Shown here: in pieces, positions 20,905 through 31,896 of the stretch
Numbering within the stretch: the first letter of the stretch is position 1
How the letters are laid out: each line of letters starts with the position of its first letter
NCBI GenBank assembly: GCA_018340805.1
Contig: JACMZG010000008.1
Coordinates: 19,707,118 to 19,771,117, forward strand
Length of the DNA: 64,000 nucleotides
Direction of reading: 5' to 3'
Source: Microvelia longipes
Lineage: Eukaryota; Arthropoda; Insecta; Hemiptera; Veliidae
Notes under the pieces: generated by a model
Seen by the model: the letters and a program-made list of their open reading frames with translations, nothing else
Told to the model about the DNA's origin: nothing
The model's database searches: none
Made by a program: the position numbers and the translations under genes

Positions 20905-22512
20905 TAATTAAAACGAAATTTGGCATAATAATAAGACGTATGAAAAATTACAGAGATCTTTGAGGCGAGGCTACAAATATATCCTTACAAGGCAAAATGT
21001 TGAATAAAGATTAAAAACAATAAAAAACAAAAATGTGGCCCTGAAGGGGCCATAGGGAGGTGATGAAAGTTTGCTAATTACATGGCACAATGGCATGCAA
21101 CCATAAATATTAATAAAACAAGCTATACGAAAGAAAAACAATGTGTCCTTGTTGATTCTACGGGCTATGGCCCTTTTGTTTAGATTGTGTTACTCGTGCC
21201 GAAGTGAGATGGAATGTGTAGAATCAATAATAAAAAGTGCGTGGTAATGTTTTACTATTGCTATGCCTTTGACTATGGACTGGGGAGCAAACTTATTTAA
21301 TTAAGGAATAAAAACTGCATACGTGTTGAAAATATAACTTCAGATATGTCAAACTCATACTTCTAATACAGAAAAGATTGGCTTTTAGACTTAAATCTTT
21401 CATGTGCTTAACCTGAATATAAGGATAAGGAATATAAGGATTGATAGTAAAGTTACCTTACTCTTATTGCAAATATAAGCCGGCATTGGGTCTGAATATT
21501 GCTATCCAAACAAGATAAATGATAAAGTTAAATCTGTTAACCAATAAAGAGGGTAGAAAAGACATTTCTAAAAAATGGTATCTTAACGTCTCAAGTCCTT
21601 AGCACCCTAGCACGTGCGGCCAGGAGTTAGGGTCGACCATGAAATCCATAAAATGCCGCTTTAAACATGTTTTAGTAATCTTCCCCTAAACAAGATGGAT
21701 CCCTATTTTGTCTCGTGCTGTGCATTCACATACCATAACTACGGGATAGCAAACCATCTTGAAAATGAGTTGTGGATGACTGCATTATTATACATTCCAG
21801 CGTTTTTATAGCGTATTTATTCCATATTCGTTCCGTGAATAACTTATGTTGTATTGCAAGTATTGTACTCGCGGCCAACCCCTTTGGCTGAACAGAAAGA
21901 CCTCTTCTTCTTAGATAACAGAAAAATAAGCATCATTATTTGAATTTAGTACTTGGTTGGGTGAGCACACAATTATAAAATTTTAACATGACATGCGATC
22001 CAATCAGAAATTAACAGTGACTTGATGTGTCCCCATATCAATTAGTGCCTTAATTATGTTGTTGTGGTAAATAATTAATCAAACTTTTTAAAAATATCAA
22101 AAGATTATGATTCTCCTACAGAAAGGGTATTGGAAAACCCTTTCAATGACCCTAAATGACCTAGGTTATTCATTAATTTTCATTAAAGAATTTCTATTTC
22201 ATTTTTAAAAAATAAACCCAGTATAATTATTTTGACTAAGTCTACAAGTATATTGTTGTTTTAATTTATTATTATGACAGCAATTGCTGTATGATAATGA
22301 ATCAAGTATTCTTCTCACTGTCAGATCTCAAGATTTGAATCAACTCTTAAGCGCCCTTTCCCTTATTTCTTTTCTAGGATTTGAATGTTGTAAAGGTATT
22401 AGTTAGTTAGAGTCATGTAAATATTATAAGATAATGACATTTATTAAAATCGAATCTTTACTTCCTTATTAATACCGTAGGTATATAGAAAAAGTATGTA
22501 TGCAAAAAAAAA
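20902..22512. other. Unassigned, no gene seen
   Basis: A GGCCCTGAAGGGGCC hairpin near 21036-21050 and a related CGGGCTATGGCCC near 21160. Otherwise no repeat or coding signal recognised. Confidence 0.4.
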
Positions 22513-23011
22513 AAACCCGAAACCGGGATGTCACCGGAATCACCCGTTTCAGGAGTTTTTAAAGCCTCTAAGTTCTTTTCACAAAGTTGTCTGTGTGTGT
22601 TTGTTATTATTGTAGCTCCTAGTGTATTTATGCTAGAGGGTTGAAACTTTGTACAAAAACCAGTTTATATGTGTAGTTGTGATGCCCGTAAAATATTTTT
22701 TATAACGTGAATTTTTTTTTAAATGATTCATCAAAAATGTTAAAAAAGTATAAACCGCGGAAAATGATTTAGCACGCGTGTAGTCATGTATAAGCCTTAC
22801 ATATGTGCCAAGTTTCATTTTATTAACAGCATTAGTTTAATTTTTATCAAATGACTTGTGTACGTTTTTTAAAAAATTGTAAAAAATCGGAAAATAATTC
22901 AATTGAGTTGAAATTTGGTACAGGTGTATGTATACCTTTACGTAATTAATAACTACAATAAGTTTTGTTTCAATATGCCATGTACATCCATAATTTATGT
23001 TGGATCGTAAA

Positions 23012-23070
23012 AGTTAATCAGCATCGAGCGGGCTCAGGGCCTAGAAGGGTAACCGCTGGGAATGAAACGG
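23012..23070 (+). other. 5S-rRNA-like segment within REP-C
   Basis: GTTAATCAGCATCGAGCGGG, then GGGTAACCGCTGGGAAT, aligns with the second half of animal 5S rRNA (AAGCAGCGTCGGGCG to ATGGGTGACCGC-type box C, then TGGGAA). The same block occurs in REP-C at about 3240, 25701-25746 (minus), 49563 and 63021. In 5S genes this region is part of the internal promoter. A real 5S gene is excluded by the missing 5' half. Confidence 0.6.
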
Positions 23071-23143
23071 ATGTATTAACTATCTGAGGACGTGTTGCAG
23101 TATAAAATTAATGACATCTATATTCTTAAGCGAGTTCAAAGTA

Positions 23144-23566
23144 AAGTGGAGGAGCGTAGCGAATCCGATGTGAAAAGTAAAGGGAGGAGCGTAGCGATCC
23201 GATGTGATAAAGTAAGTGGAGAGTGTAGCGAACCCGATGTGATAAAGTAAGTGGAGGAGCGTAGCGAATCCGATGTGATAAAGTAAAGTGGAGGAGCGTA
23301 GCGAATCCGATGTGATAAAGTAAAGTGGGGAGCGTAGCGAATCCGATGTGATAAAGTAAAGTGGAGGAGCGTAGCGAATCCGATGTGATAAAGTAAAGTG
23401 GAGGAGCGTAGCGAATCTGATGTGATAAAGTAAAGTGGAGGAGTGTAGCGAATCCGATGTGATAAAGTAAAGTGGAGGAGCAGCGAATCCGATGTGATCG
23501 TAGCGAATCCGATGTGATAAAGTAAAGGGAGGAGCGTAGCGATCCGATGTATAAAGTAAAGTTCCG
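23144..23566. repeat. 37-bp minisatellite inside REP-C, about 12 units
   Basis: Unit GAGGAGCGTAGCGAATCCGA followed by TGTGATAAAGTAAAGTG. In other REP-C copies the corresponding sequence occurs once, so this is a local expansion. The unit lacks stops on the minus strand, giving a repetitive false open frame. Confidence 0.93.
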
Positions 23567-23580
23567 ACATACCCCGATTT

Positions 23581-25098
23581 TTTAAATTAATATTTTACTA
23601 TTTTCCAGAAATTTCTTTAAGAAACTGTGTGGCCGTGATGTTTTCTGGCCCTAAACTAATCTTAAATAACGGAAAAATCACCCTCGTACCTTAAATGTCG
23701 AGTTTACCTAATGCCTTTTAAAATAAAGGCGACCAATAGTTTAGATGTGACAAAGGTATGCTACCCATAGCCAATTTGTTTATGGTTGTTTACTGACTTG
23801 TGTTTTCTTAGGAAACATGGGTATGTCCTTTCCGCTAATTAGCTTTGGATGATTGGTTAAAGTCGAAGTCTTTTGCTTAACATCGACAGCTAGTTAAAAT
23901 TATGGCTTGGTAGTTAGTCTTCAGATTCTATTATGCTGAAATAACAATACTTTAAGTAAAACTAGAATGTAACAGTCATATTTTAAAAGCGAATAAAGCT
24001 ATTGTTTATAACAAGTTGAACTAATTTAAAACAGAGTTGCAGGGTACTGGTGTCAATTAGAGTTAACACGGTGTGATAACAATGTCCACCTAAAAGAACT
24101 TCTTTACACCCCTTAAAAACGTCATATTGTTTTAACAGCTACAAATAATAATAACAACGGACCTCTAACAAACACGCAATTCCATACCTACCAGTTAATA
24201 AAAGGAATTCGAAATCTTTAGACTCTCAAACGTAGGAAACTGTTAAAGAAGTGGGTGTCATTTTTTACCATAACAATACTCTTCTCCTTTATAGGTAAAA
24301 TGAAAGTTATAGAATACCGAGAGGACATTGATTTTTTTTATTTCATTGAGGATATAAGAATAACTTATATCTAGAGTATTTGTAGCACCAATAGATTTAT
24401 GAATAGAATATTATTTCTATAAATAGCTATAATATTCTTTTCATAGCCTTGTAAAGGTTGCTCAAGCATCTAACAAGCCATATTCTTCTTTATTTACCTC
24501 TGATTCTTTTTTTATAAAATAAAACGTTGAATAAATTCTCAGAAAATAAATTATATCAAGCTGTCATAATAGGAGAACAAAGGCTTTCTGTAGAAACAAA
24601 GTCTGAATGTGGTGGGGGTCACTTATCATTACAGCAATGACTGACCATAAAAATATATACTAACTTTGAATCAAGTGCTGAAACGTGGACATGTGATAAA
24701 AAATGCAGTATTATTTTACTAAACAACTGACATAAGTTTGAAGCTTAAATAATGAGTTTTATCAAATAATCAAGTATAAAAATGTCTTAAGTGTTAAGAC
24801 ATTAAGGCTTAGGGAACATAAATGCCCCTTTAAGTATGGAACTATTGTACTTTATAGATATATGAAACAATATAAGATTTTTTTATATTATTTTTCTTCC
24901 CTTCTTGTTAAAAAAACAATTTGTAATATGCTAGGAGGATACCCCCTTCATAAAGAATGTATGTATATGACAAATAAATATATTATTATTATTTCTTGAA
25001 CAAATGACTAATTCTTGTACGAAGTAATCCACTGGAATGAGTTGTAATTAGAGGATGCCGCTAAATTCTTCATGGATGGATGTAATGTAATATTTTAG
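23581..25098. other. Unassigned, no gene seen
   Basis: AT-rich sequence without repeat families recognised here and without a long open frame. Confidence 0.4.
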
Positions 25099-25382
25099 AG
25101 TTACCCGTGCTGTAGTGGTTAAGGTACGCGGCCAATACACAGTGACGTATGGACTTCTCACACACAACTTTACATTTCCAAGTTTATTTAGTGATGGTTT
25201 CATTCCAAGGGCTCTGGGATTTTTATGAGAGGGATAACAATTTTGCGTACAACGTCCTTCAGAAGGGACGTATAGCCGGTGGTCTCGAGCCTGTGCGTTG
25301 TCAGGAACTCGTTAAGGATCCTTACCCTAAATGAAACTTGGTATAGGTCAAATTTAGTACCCTTATAGTAGATTCATTATAA
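25099..25382 (+). mobile_element. SINE-1, second copy
   Basis: CCGTGCTGTAGTGGTTAAGG is the A-box region, with a diverged B box (GGTTTCATTCC). Body and end (AGTAGATTCATTATAA) match 8334-8602. The A box has one change (TGCTGTAG for TGGTGTAG). Its 61-residue open frame is incidental. Confidence 0.8.
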
Positions 25383-25388
25383 AGCTAT

Positions 25389-25460
25389 AATGTGTCTGCC
25401 TTGTTGTTTAAAGTGTATGGAGGCTTGGTTTAACAGTGTGGGCACGTGTTTCTTTTTGTT
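25389..25460 (+). repeat. Repeat shared with 12131-12205
   Basis: CTGCCTTGTTGTTTAAAGTG to GGGCACGTGTTTC resembles the sequence at the start of the LINE endonuclease region, in the same plus-strand orientation. It could be a LINE 5' fragment. Confidence 0.5.
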
Positions 25461-25894
25461 AATTTCAGAATCCAGGATCCCTGGGCAAAAGCTCTTCATA
25501 TATTTTTGACACATTAATATTTTAAAAATCGGATACGAGGAACCTAGGAACTTTTTCTCGTCTCATCGGATACGCTACGCTCATTCTTTTACCTCGGACT
25601 CGCTTCGTTCGTCTTCAGAATATAAAAATCCCTTAAGTTATTTTGCCACTCGCCTCCGGACTCCCTTCTTTGTCTTAATTTTAGTAAATATAATAATTTA
25701 ATTCCAGTAATTACCCATCCAGGCTTTGACCTCACTCGGTGCTGCTTTTCTTTTATGATCCAACAAAAACCGTCGATGTACACACTGGATTGAAACAAAA
25801 CTTAGTATACTTATAACTTTAGTAAGCGCAGTGGAATTTCCTTCAATAATATCAACACCAACAACGTCTTTCCACTAAATTTAAACTTTATTAT

Positions 25895-25931
25895 GCAGAG
25901 CCGGCTTTCGGCAATATGCCATCTACAGTGC
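25895..25931 (-). ncRNA. Degenerate hammerhead-like motif, left arm
   Basis: Minus strand: GCA, CTGTAGA, TGGC/ATATT/GCC hairpin, GAAA, GCCGGCTC, TGC. Stems I and II are intact, but the core reads CTGTAGA instead of CTGANGA. The conserved A6 is lost, so activity is doubtful. Confidence 0.5.
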
Positions 25932-25996
25932 CGTGGTGGGATGTTGAGTCTTTCAGTTCAGATTCCATGAACTGAAAGGCTCAACATCCCACCACG

Positions 25997-26034
25997 GCAC
26001 TGTAGATGGCATTATTGCCGAAAGCCGGCTCTGC
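25997..26034 (+). ncRNA. Degenerate hammerhead-like motif, right arm
   Basis: Mirror copy of the left-arm motif on the plus strand with the same CTGTAGA core. The stem II loop is one base longer, so the arms have begun to diverge. Confidence 0.5.
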
Positions 26035-26338
26035 AAAATAAAGTTTAAATTTAGTGGAAAGACGTTGTTGGTGTTGATATTAGTATACTTAATTATTACA
26101 TAAAAGGGCATTATTGTACCAAATTTTAACTAAATTGGATTCTTTTTCGATTACAATTTTCAAGAAATGTTTCGATAAACATGGATCTAATGCTGATAAT
26201 AAGACAAAACTTGGCACATATGTTAAGCATAAATACCCTGGGAGCTACGGTGATAACAGACACACATAAACGTAGAAAACGTTTAAGAGCTTTAAAAAAA
26301 CAACACAAAACTGTAAACATTATTAGTAAGTAAAGTTT

Positions 26339-26674
26339 TTATTAGGAAAAGAACGACTTTTATTCTACAATGTTTTTTATAAACAGGAACAATATATTTC
26401 AATCTATTTGGATCATCTTCAGGAACTAAAAAACAAAAGTACGAAAATATTACTAAAAACACACAAAATTACAAAATAATAAGACAGGAATTTTGTATTT
26501 TGTACTTTTGTAAGTTTTTAATAATATTTTTGTACTTTTGTTTTTAGTTCCTGAAGATGATCCAAATGGATTGAAATATATTGTTCCTGTTTATAAAAAA
26601 CATTGTAGAATAAAAGTCGTTCTTTTCCTAAAAGTAATTAAAGAAGTCTACAAAAAAGGAATTTCTCTCTTAAG
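26339..26674. mobile_element. Snapback insertion, second type, 11-bp flanking repeat
   Basis: Arms about 26343-26460 and 26505-26630 are complementary with scattered indels. AAGTAAAGTTT flanks the unit (26328-26338 and 26675-26685). The plus arm reads CTGAAGA, TG, ATCC/AAAT/GGAT, T, GAAA: a CTGANGA core with an intact 4-bp stem II, but no convincing stem I. The 84-residue frame at 26538-26792 lies in the arm and is not a gene. Confidence 0.7.
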
Positions 26675-26685
26675 AAGTAAAGTTT

Positions 26686-27435
26686 ATTACATATTAAAAA
26701 GCATAAAACAACTGTGGTCAATTAAATTAAACCCTATATGTGGTGAAAATAAAAATGGTATCGATTTTCTTTTATTTAACGTAAATTTTTAAAATAAATG
26801 TTATTATTCAAATTTCATTAAGCTATTTCAGACACAAAATTCTTATGTGATGAATAACTTTGAAAAATATCTAATGAGTTTAATATTGATGATTAAAAGA
26901 GCTCTGAAGAGGTCATAACATGAAATATTATACGATGGGGTGTTTTATGTATAGGAAGGGTTTAAGAGGCAAAGTTTATTAAGGGAATTAGTTAAATATT
27001 ATGGGGCAGAACAAGGTCTGCTCAACCCTTAGCCTCACTGATACCGCCCCTGAGTTAAGAGGCAGTTCTTTCTACTACATTACTGTTATGTTTCTTCTTG
27101 TTCACACTCACTCTTAATTGTATCCTTTTATTTCTCGTCAATTTTTGCCATAGGTGTGAAATTAAAACACCAGAAAAGTAAAATACCTACCCTAAAAACG
27201 AGAAGTCGAAATTTCAGCCGTATTATTGGTTTTAAGCGTTTCTATAACGTTATAGTTCATTATCATGTCTGCCTTTGAATACAATAAAATATAATAACAA
27301 TGTTCTGTATGTCTGCTTATATGTAATTATTAAAGTGATGCGAAAATGAGAGGTTGGCATAAAGACAGTTTTCCGACTCTCATCTTTCACATGGTTCTGT
27401 GTCTTGTGTGTTGTCTGTCTGTCACTTTTAGGTAG
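26686..27435. other. Unassigned, no gene seen
   Basis: AT-rich, ordinary. Confidence 0.4.
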
Positions 27436-27488
27436 TCAGGTTATTTTTTTGATGTTTCGAAATTCAACCAATAGTAATATATCTCTAT
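27436..27488 (-). mobile_element. MITE-1 5' end fragment
   Basis: AACCAATAGTAATATATCTC to TAT is the complement of the MITE-1 start, with GATGTTTCGAAATT inward of it. Confidence 0.7.
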
Positions 27489-27816
27489 CCCAGCCACCTT
27501 CAAGCGCCTTTCTTTCATAATGTTGAAAATTCTTCTTCTCCTTTTTCAGTTTTTTTTATTTTAAATTAATATTTTAGATAGTACCCTCTGTTTTTGTTAG
27601 TCTAACTATTATTTAGTTGTAGGAGAGTCATAGGACCACTTCTGTTTAAAAAAAAAAAAATAAAGAAATGTATAGGTACTTATATTCGCTTACAATTGAA
27701 ATACAAATATCATTTAATGGCAAAATATTAATGATAATAATATTGCGTTATATATTATAAATAATTAGAATATTATAACGGCTATAAATAAATACATACA
27801 TACATATAGACGTACA
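27489..27816. other. Unassigned, no gene seen
   Basis: No structure beyond A-runs (27645-27660). Confidence 0.35.
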
Positions 27817-28021
<205 letters not shown>

Positions 28022-28984
28022 TAGGGTGTTTCATATTAAGTGTCCACCAGAAAAGGAGGTGATAGTACTCCTTAAAAGGAACAAAAATTACCTATAACAT
28101 AAACCCTGATCTCCAACCGTTTTCCCAAAAGGTCAAATTTAATATTTTATTAATAGGGTTTTAACTGTTCAAGCTAGAAAGGTGAAATTGGTCTCATTAG
28201 AAAGCTGAGTAAATTTGCTAAAGATAATCTACTAACTATGTCAAATATTTTAGAACTACTGCCCAAAAATTGCATGAAACATGATTTTGAAAAAATGGAA
28301 TTTTATGGAATTTTTATAGTAGGGCATTAGAGGAAGTAAGAGATGAGCAAAAGTTTAGCCAAGAACGGAAAAAACTTCTCTTATGATTGCCCTTTAAGAA
28401 AACCTAAACTTCATTATACATTCAATAGTAAAAAACGTAAGCTATTGTTGCTAGAAGTTGCAAAAACGAAACGAAGTTGATAATTTTTGTCAATAATTTT
28501 GTTAAATACCAATGCCTTATAAATATCATTATTTGTAAATGAAATAAAAAGGCATTGTCGCAAGCACTGACAAAATATTTGAGGGATATTTTTTTAAACT
28601 ATAAATGACAATTCTGTAATAATTGTCATTTATTTGAAAGGGACAAATACAAGTGCCTTAATAACTGTCATTAATTTCCGGCAGACAAACGGTATCTGGC
28701 GGTAAGGATAAGTTAAATATCGCAATTTTCATTTTTTGTGGAAATTGGATCCGTGATTTCCAACTAAAAGTTTTATACTTCAATACTTGAGAAGAATAAA
28801 AATTGTAGAGAAACTAAGTTTTTTTAGTTAAAATTGCTTCACAGCTTCAATTTGTTTGGCAACGGAATATATTAAACTCAACGTAGTGTTGCCTTTTATT
28901 TATTTTCTAAAATATTGGTTAAAAAACGGTGCATATTGAATACTTACTTTTGAGACCTCCTTAGTGATTTATACAGTGTTCTGC
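28022..28984. other. Unassigned, no gene seen
   Basis: Slightly less AT-biased than its surroundings; begins with GGGTGTTTCATATTAAGTG just after the TA run. No open frame of note. Confidence 0.4.
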
Positions 28985-29342
28985 TAGTATGAATTTATTA
29001 TCCTAGCTTCCGGTGAGTTTATGCTAGCGAGTTAAAAATTGACACGAAAATCAATCGTTACATCTACATCGTTACATGCTCCCAGGAAAATATATTTTAT
29101 GACGTCATTTAATATATTCATATGATGAGCATATATACAAAGTTTAATTTAAATACAGTTGGTATATTCACAGCTTTTGTGGGTTAAATTTTGTACAGCA
29201 GCATCATGTGTGGTAAGTAGGAAGATATAAGTGGAATTATGAATGATCTTTCCTCCGTTAGGACGAGCGAAGTGTGTCCGAAGTGGTGAGCCTGAGGATA
29301 GTGAATCTGATGGGTTTAGGAAAAGTACTGCGTATCCGCTTT
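28985..29342 (+). repeat. REP-C, shortened copy
   Basis: GTGAGTTTATGCTAGCGAG, then TATTTTATGACGTCATTTAA, a worn CAGCAGCATCATGTG (5S-like remnant), then GGACGAGCGAAGTGTGTCC. The 95-residue frame starting 29243 is partly in this repeat and not credible. Confidence 0.7.
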
Positions 29343-29559
29343 TTCATATATATGTTATATATATTTCATATATAGCTCATCTCATTATTATTTTAATAGC
29401 TTTGTGTCCGTCATGTTCACTTTACGTGTATACGTGTATACATGTATACATAGGAGTTAGACATTTCTTTAGACAGTTTTTAGGTCAAAATCTTTACATA
29501 GTTAGCGATCTTTACATTAGCGATACATAGTTAGCGCCATTCCTTCAGGAGGAATAACA

Positions 29560-29872
29560 AAGACTAATGGTAGAGGCTAAAAGGAGAAAAAAGAGTCTAA
29601 AAAAAAGATACTAAAAAGAGTTAGTAAAAGAGAAATTATAGCTAAAGCGGAATTATTAGCTAAAAAGTAATAGAATGAGAGGAAGCAAAAAGAAGAAAGT
29701 GGGACAAAAAAGAGGAAGCAAGGAGTTATAAAAGCAATAGAATAAGTAAGAGGAAATAAAGGCAAGAATTAAATCAAAAGGAAATAAAGGCAAAAGAGAA
29801 GCCAGAGCAAATGTGGAGAGGAAGCAAAGAATGGAAAAGCAAAAGAGAAAGCAGAAGGAATTTAATGTAAGT
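29560..29872. other. Purine-rich, AAG-dense stretch leading into a minisatellite
   Basis: Strong A/G bias on the plus strand with irregular GAGGAA and AAGC words; probably a degenerated part of the adjoining array. Confidence 0.6.
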
Positions 29873-30264
29873 GAGGAAGCACGAGGAAGTAAAAGCAAGA
29901 GAGGAAGCACGAGGAAGTAAAAGTAAGAGAGGATGCACGAGGAAGTAAAAGTAAGAAAGGAAGCACGAGGAAGTAAAAGTAAGAGAGGAAGCACGAGGAA
30001 GTAAAAGTAAGAGAGGAAGCACGAGGAAGTAAAAGTAAGAGAGGAAGCACGAGGAAGTAAAAGTAAGAGAGGAAGCACGAGGAAGTAAAAGCAAGAGAGG
30101 ATGCACGAGGAAGTAAAAGCAAGTGAGGGAGCACGAGGAAGTAAAAGTAAGAGAGGATGCACGAGGAAGTAAAAGCAAGTGAGGGAGCACGAGGAAGTAA
30201 AAGCAAGAGAGGAAGCACGAGGAAGTTAAAGCAAGAGAGGAAGCACGAGGAAGTATAAGCAAGA
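29873..30264. repeat. 28-bp purine-rich minisatellite, 14 units
   Basis: Unit GCACGAGGAAGTAAAAGTAA followed by GAGAGGAA, 14 copies with a few substitutions (GGATGC, GTGAGGGAGC variants). The minus strand has no stop in any frame of the unit, so three overlapping frames of 146-168 residues with SSCFLSYFYFLVLPLLLLLP occur. These are artefacts of the repeat. Unrelated in sequence to the 28-bp array at 14.9 kb. Confidence 0.95.
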
Positions 30265-30924
30265 GGAGTTAAAAACCATGAGGAATTAAAGCATTGTTTC
30301 ATTTTTGTGAGACTCCATTTTTACTTCAAGTTTATTTTAGCCATCATCTTAAAAACTTATAAGGATATAGCTTTTTCACTAAGAAAACTTTACTTGAAGA
30401 GGGAAAAACAAAAAATTGTCAATAAATGGAACAAAGTTTTCAGCTTGGAGAGTTGGAGGTCACGCGTTTAGACTTAGGATCAATAATGATCATTTGATCA
30501 AGCCAAATTATTCAGCTCAATCTCCTGATGAAATCTTTTTTTCTTTAAAAATAGTTAAGTCATCAGGTATGAGTATACACATACTAAATTTTGCTCAATC
30601 ATAAGAGACCAAGTTTGGGGCACAGTTACAAGGGTATAAGTAAAGAAAAATCTTTCAAGGAGTTCAGTCTAAAGAAATATCTAATAAATAAAAAACATTG
30701 TCCTTTTAAGCTAAAAGATTTAAGGAAGAATAAACTCATATTGATTTTGTTTTGCTCTTAGAATTTTCTTTTGAGTTTTTCTCTTTTTTTACCTCTGTTG
30801 TTCTTGTTTCTTCCCATTTTATTTCATTGTTATACAGCTTAGAAATCAGTTATCATGGTAGATTAGAACTGAGCTTTTTTAATTGCTAAATTTATTACCA
30901 CTAAGAAATATATTTAATTGGACA
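30265..30924. other. Unassigned, no gene seen
   Basis: The frame at 30416-30604 has no recognisable feature. Confidence 0.35.
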
Positions 30925-31240
30925 AACTTATTGCAAGAATTACTAAAAGAACTGAGGCGAATCATATTAAAGAAGATATAGTTGAAATTATCAAGGAAGT
31001 AAACAATGAAATTAAAAAGCAAAATGTAATGATGAAAAATTTAGTAATATATATCTTGAACAAAAATAGGTAATAAAAACTTGGAAGATATAATTTAAAG
31101 AGGAAATGAATACAGATATTGAAGCAACCGATATCGATTATGTTTATAGAGTGGGTTAAAGTATTGGATTATTGTGGGGAGTGCATTTGGTATTGAGTTT
31201 AGTGAAAATAAATTCATGATTTGCTCTTAATTAAAAGTGG
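30925..31240 (+). pseudogene. Second ORF1-like relic, heavily decayed
   Basis: Pieces in more than one frame read IVEIIKEVNNEIKKQNVMMK then NLVIYI (coiled-coil end and start of the RRM-like domain), and MNTDIEATDIDYVYRVG, the conserved internal motif of ORF1 proteins (usually DIDYAYRVGK). In-frame stops and shifts are present. It is not closely similar to the ORF1 relic at 5.5 kb. Confidence 0.5.
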
Positions 31241-31390
31241 CTGGACCGCAAGTTAACAAGCAATATTTGGTACCATGGTTAACTGGATCAGTTAAGTTCC
31301 ATTAAGTGAATTTTGAGTGGAAGTATGGTTCGATCAATATTAAATTATTTGGAAAATTAAAAAGTTTCTTTTTTGTGGACTTATAAAAAT

Positions 31391-31704
31391 AATAAATAAA
31401 AACAGATTAATTACACAAAAGTCCTATATTTATTAATATATAATAATTAACATCATCAGAGTTTAACTACAACAAACGTTTAACAGAGTTTAACAACACG
31501 TTTAACAAACTACTTCATATTGCACCTTAATGCAATATGAATTTCACCTAGGTGCAATATGAAGTAGTTTGTAAATTGTGTTTTTTTATTTTATAATTTA
31601 TATTGTTAAACTCTGATGATGACTGATTTTTAGTTGGAAGCTTAGTTAATTATTATATATTAAAAAATATAGGACTTCTGTGTAATTCATCTGTTTTTAT
31701 TTAT
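31391..31704. repeat. Snapback repeat with inner hairpin
   Basis: Outer arms about 31391-31468 and 31603-31704 contain AACTCTGATGATG or its complement and ATATTTATTAATATATAATA-like text. An inner hairpin at 31508-31573 has ACTACTTCATATTGCACCT arms. CTGATGA is present on the right arm, but the GAAA box reads GGAAG, so a working hammerhead is not supported. Confidence 0.7.
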
Positions 31705-31896
31705 TAAATTACTTTGATTTTTTCTTCCGGTATCAATTTTGTTTTATTGTCTTTGATTTATCAAAATAAATATTATATTTATAACCTTGTTAACAATATA
31801 ATGCTAGGTCAGTAGAATATCACTAGTAGACCACTGATATTATATTAGTACCAACCATTGGGATCATCCGGCGTGATGATGCTAGATGGATTATTC

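Larger units (their letters stand above)
22513..23580 (+). mobile_element. REP-C, best full-length copy (about 1.07 kb)
   Basis: The 5' end CCGAAACCGGGATGTC and the reverse complement of the 3' end, AAAATCGGGGTATGTC, align as possible terminal inverted repeats. Landmarks in order: CACCCGTTTCAGGAG; TGTCTGTGTGTGTTTG; GTGTATTTATGCTAGAG; middle segment with CTAGTAGTC-type text; the 5S-like segment (23012-23070); and the GAGCGTAGCGAATCCGATG unit amplified to about 12 copies (23144-23566). It is non-coding: the 144-residue minus-strand frame is only the repeat read through. Confidence 0.75.
25814..26079. mobile_element. Large snapback insertion with hammerhead-like arms, 12-bp target duplication
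   Basis: Arms 25849-25960 and 25968-26080 are complementary over about 112 bp with few mismatches, with loop GATTCCA. TTAGTATACTTA occurs on both sides (25802-25813 and 26080-26091). Each arm carries the module: core-like CTGTAGA, stem, GAAA, GCCGGC, CTGC, AT spacer, GTGGAAAGACG. A single-arm relative is at 60455-60560. Such head-to-head duplications are typical of Penelope-like termini. No coding sequence. Confidence 0.8.
25510..26330 (-). repeat. REP-C, minus strand, split by a snapback insertion
   Basis: The 3' part (25510-25813) and the middle/head part (26080-26330) are separated by the insertion 25814-26079. The 3' part shows the complement of CGAACGAAGCGAGTCCGAGG and the 5S-like segment at 25701-25746 (CCTGGATGGGTAATTACTGG on the minus strand). 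Because the flanks continue one another, the order of events is clear: REP-C first, snapback second. Confidence 0.8.

Noticed and set aside
23136..23570. 144-residue minus-strand open frame
   Set aside because: Read-through of the 37-bp REP-C array; period and sequence explain it fully.
29656..30302. Three overlapping minus-strand open frames of 146-168 residues rich in leucine, serine and phenylalanine (membrane-protein-like)
   Set aside because: They are the 28-bp minisatellite read in all three frames; a stop-free unit whose length is not a multiple of three produces exactly this pattern.
31603..31640. Hammerhead ribozyme at CTGATGATGACTGA
   Set aside because: The second core half reads GGAAG instead of GAAA and no stem I or cleavage triplet is found.
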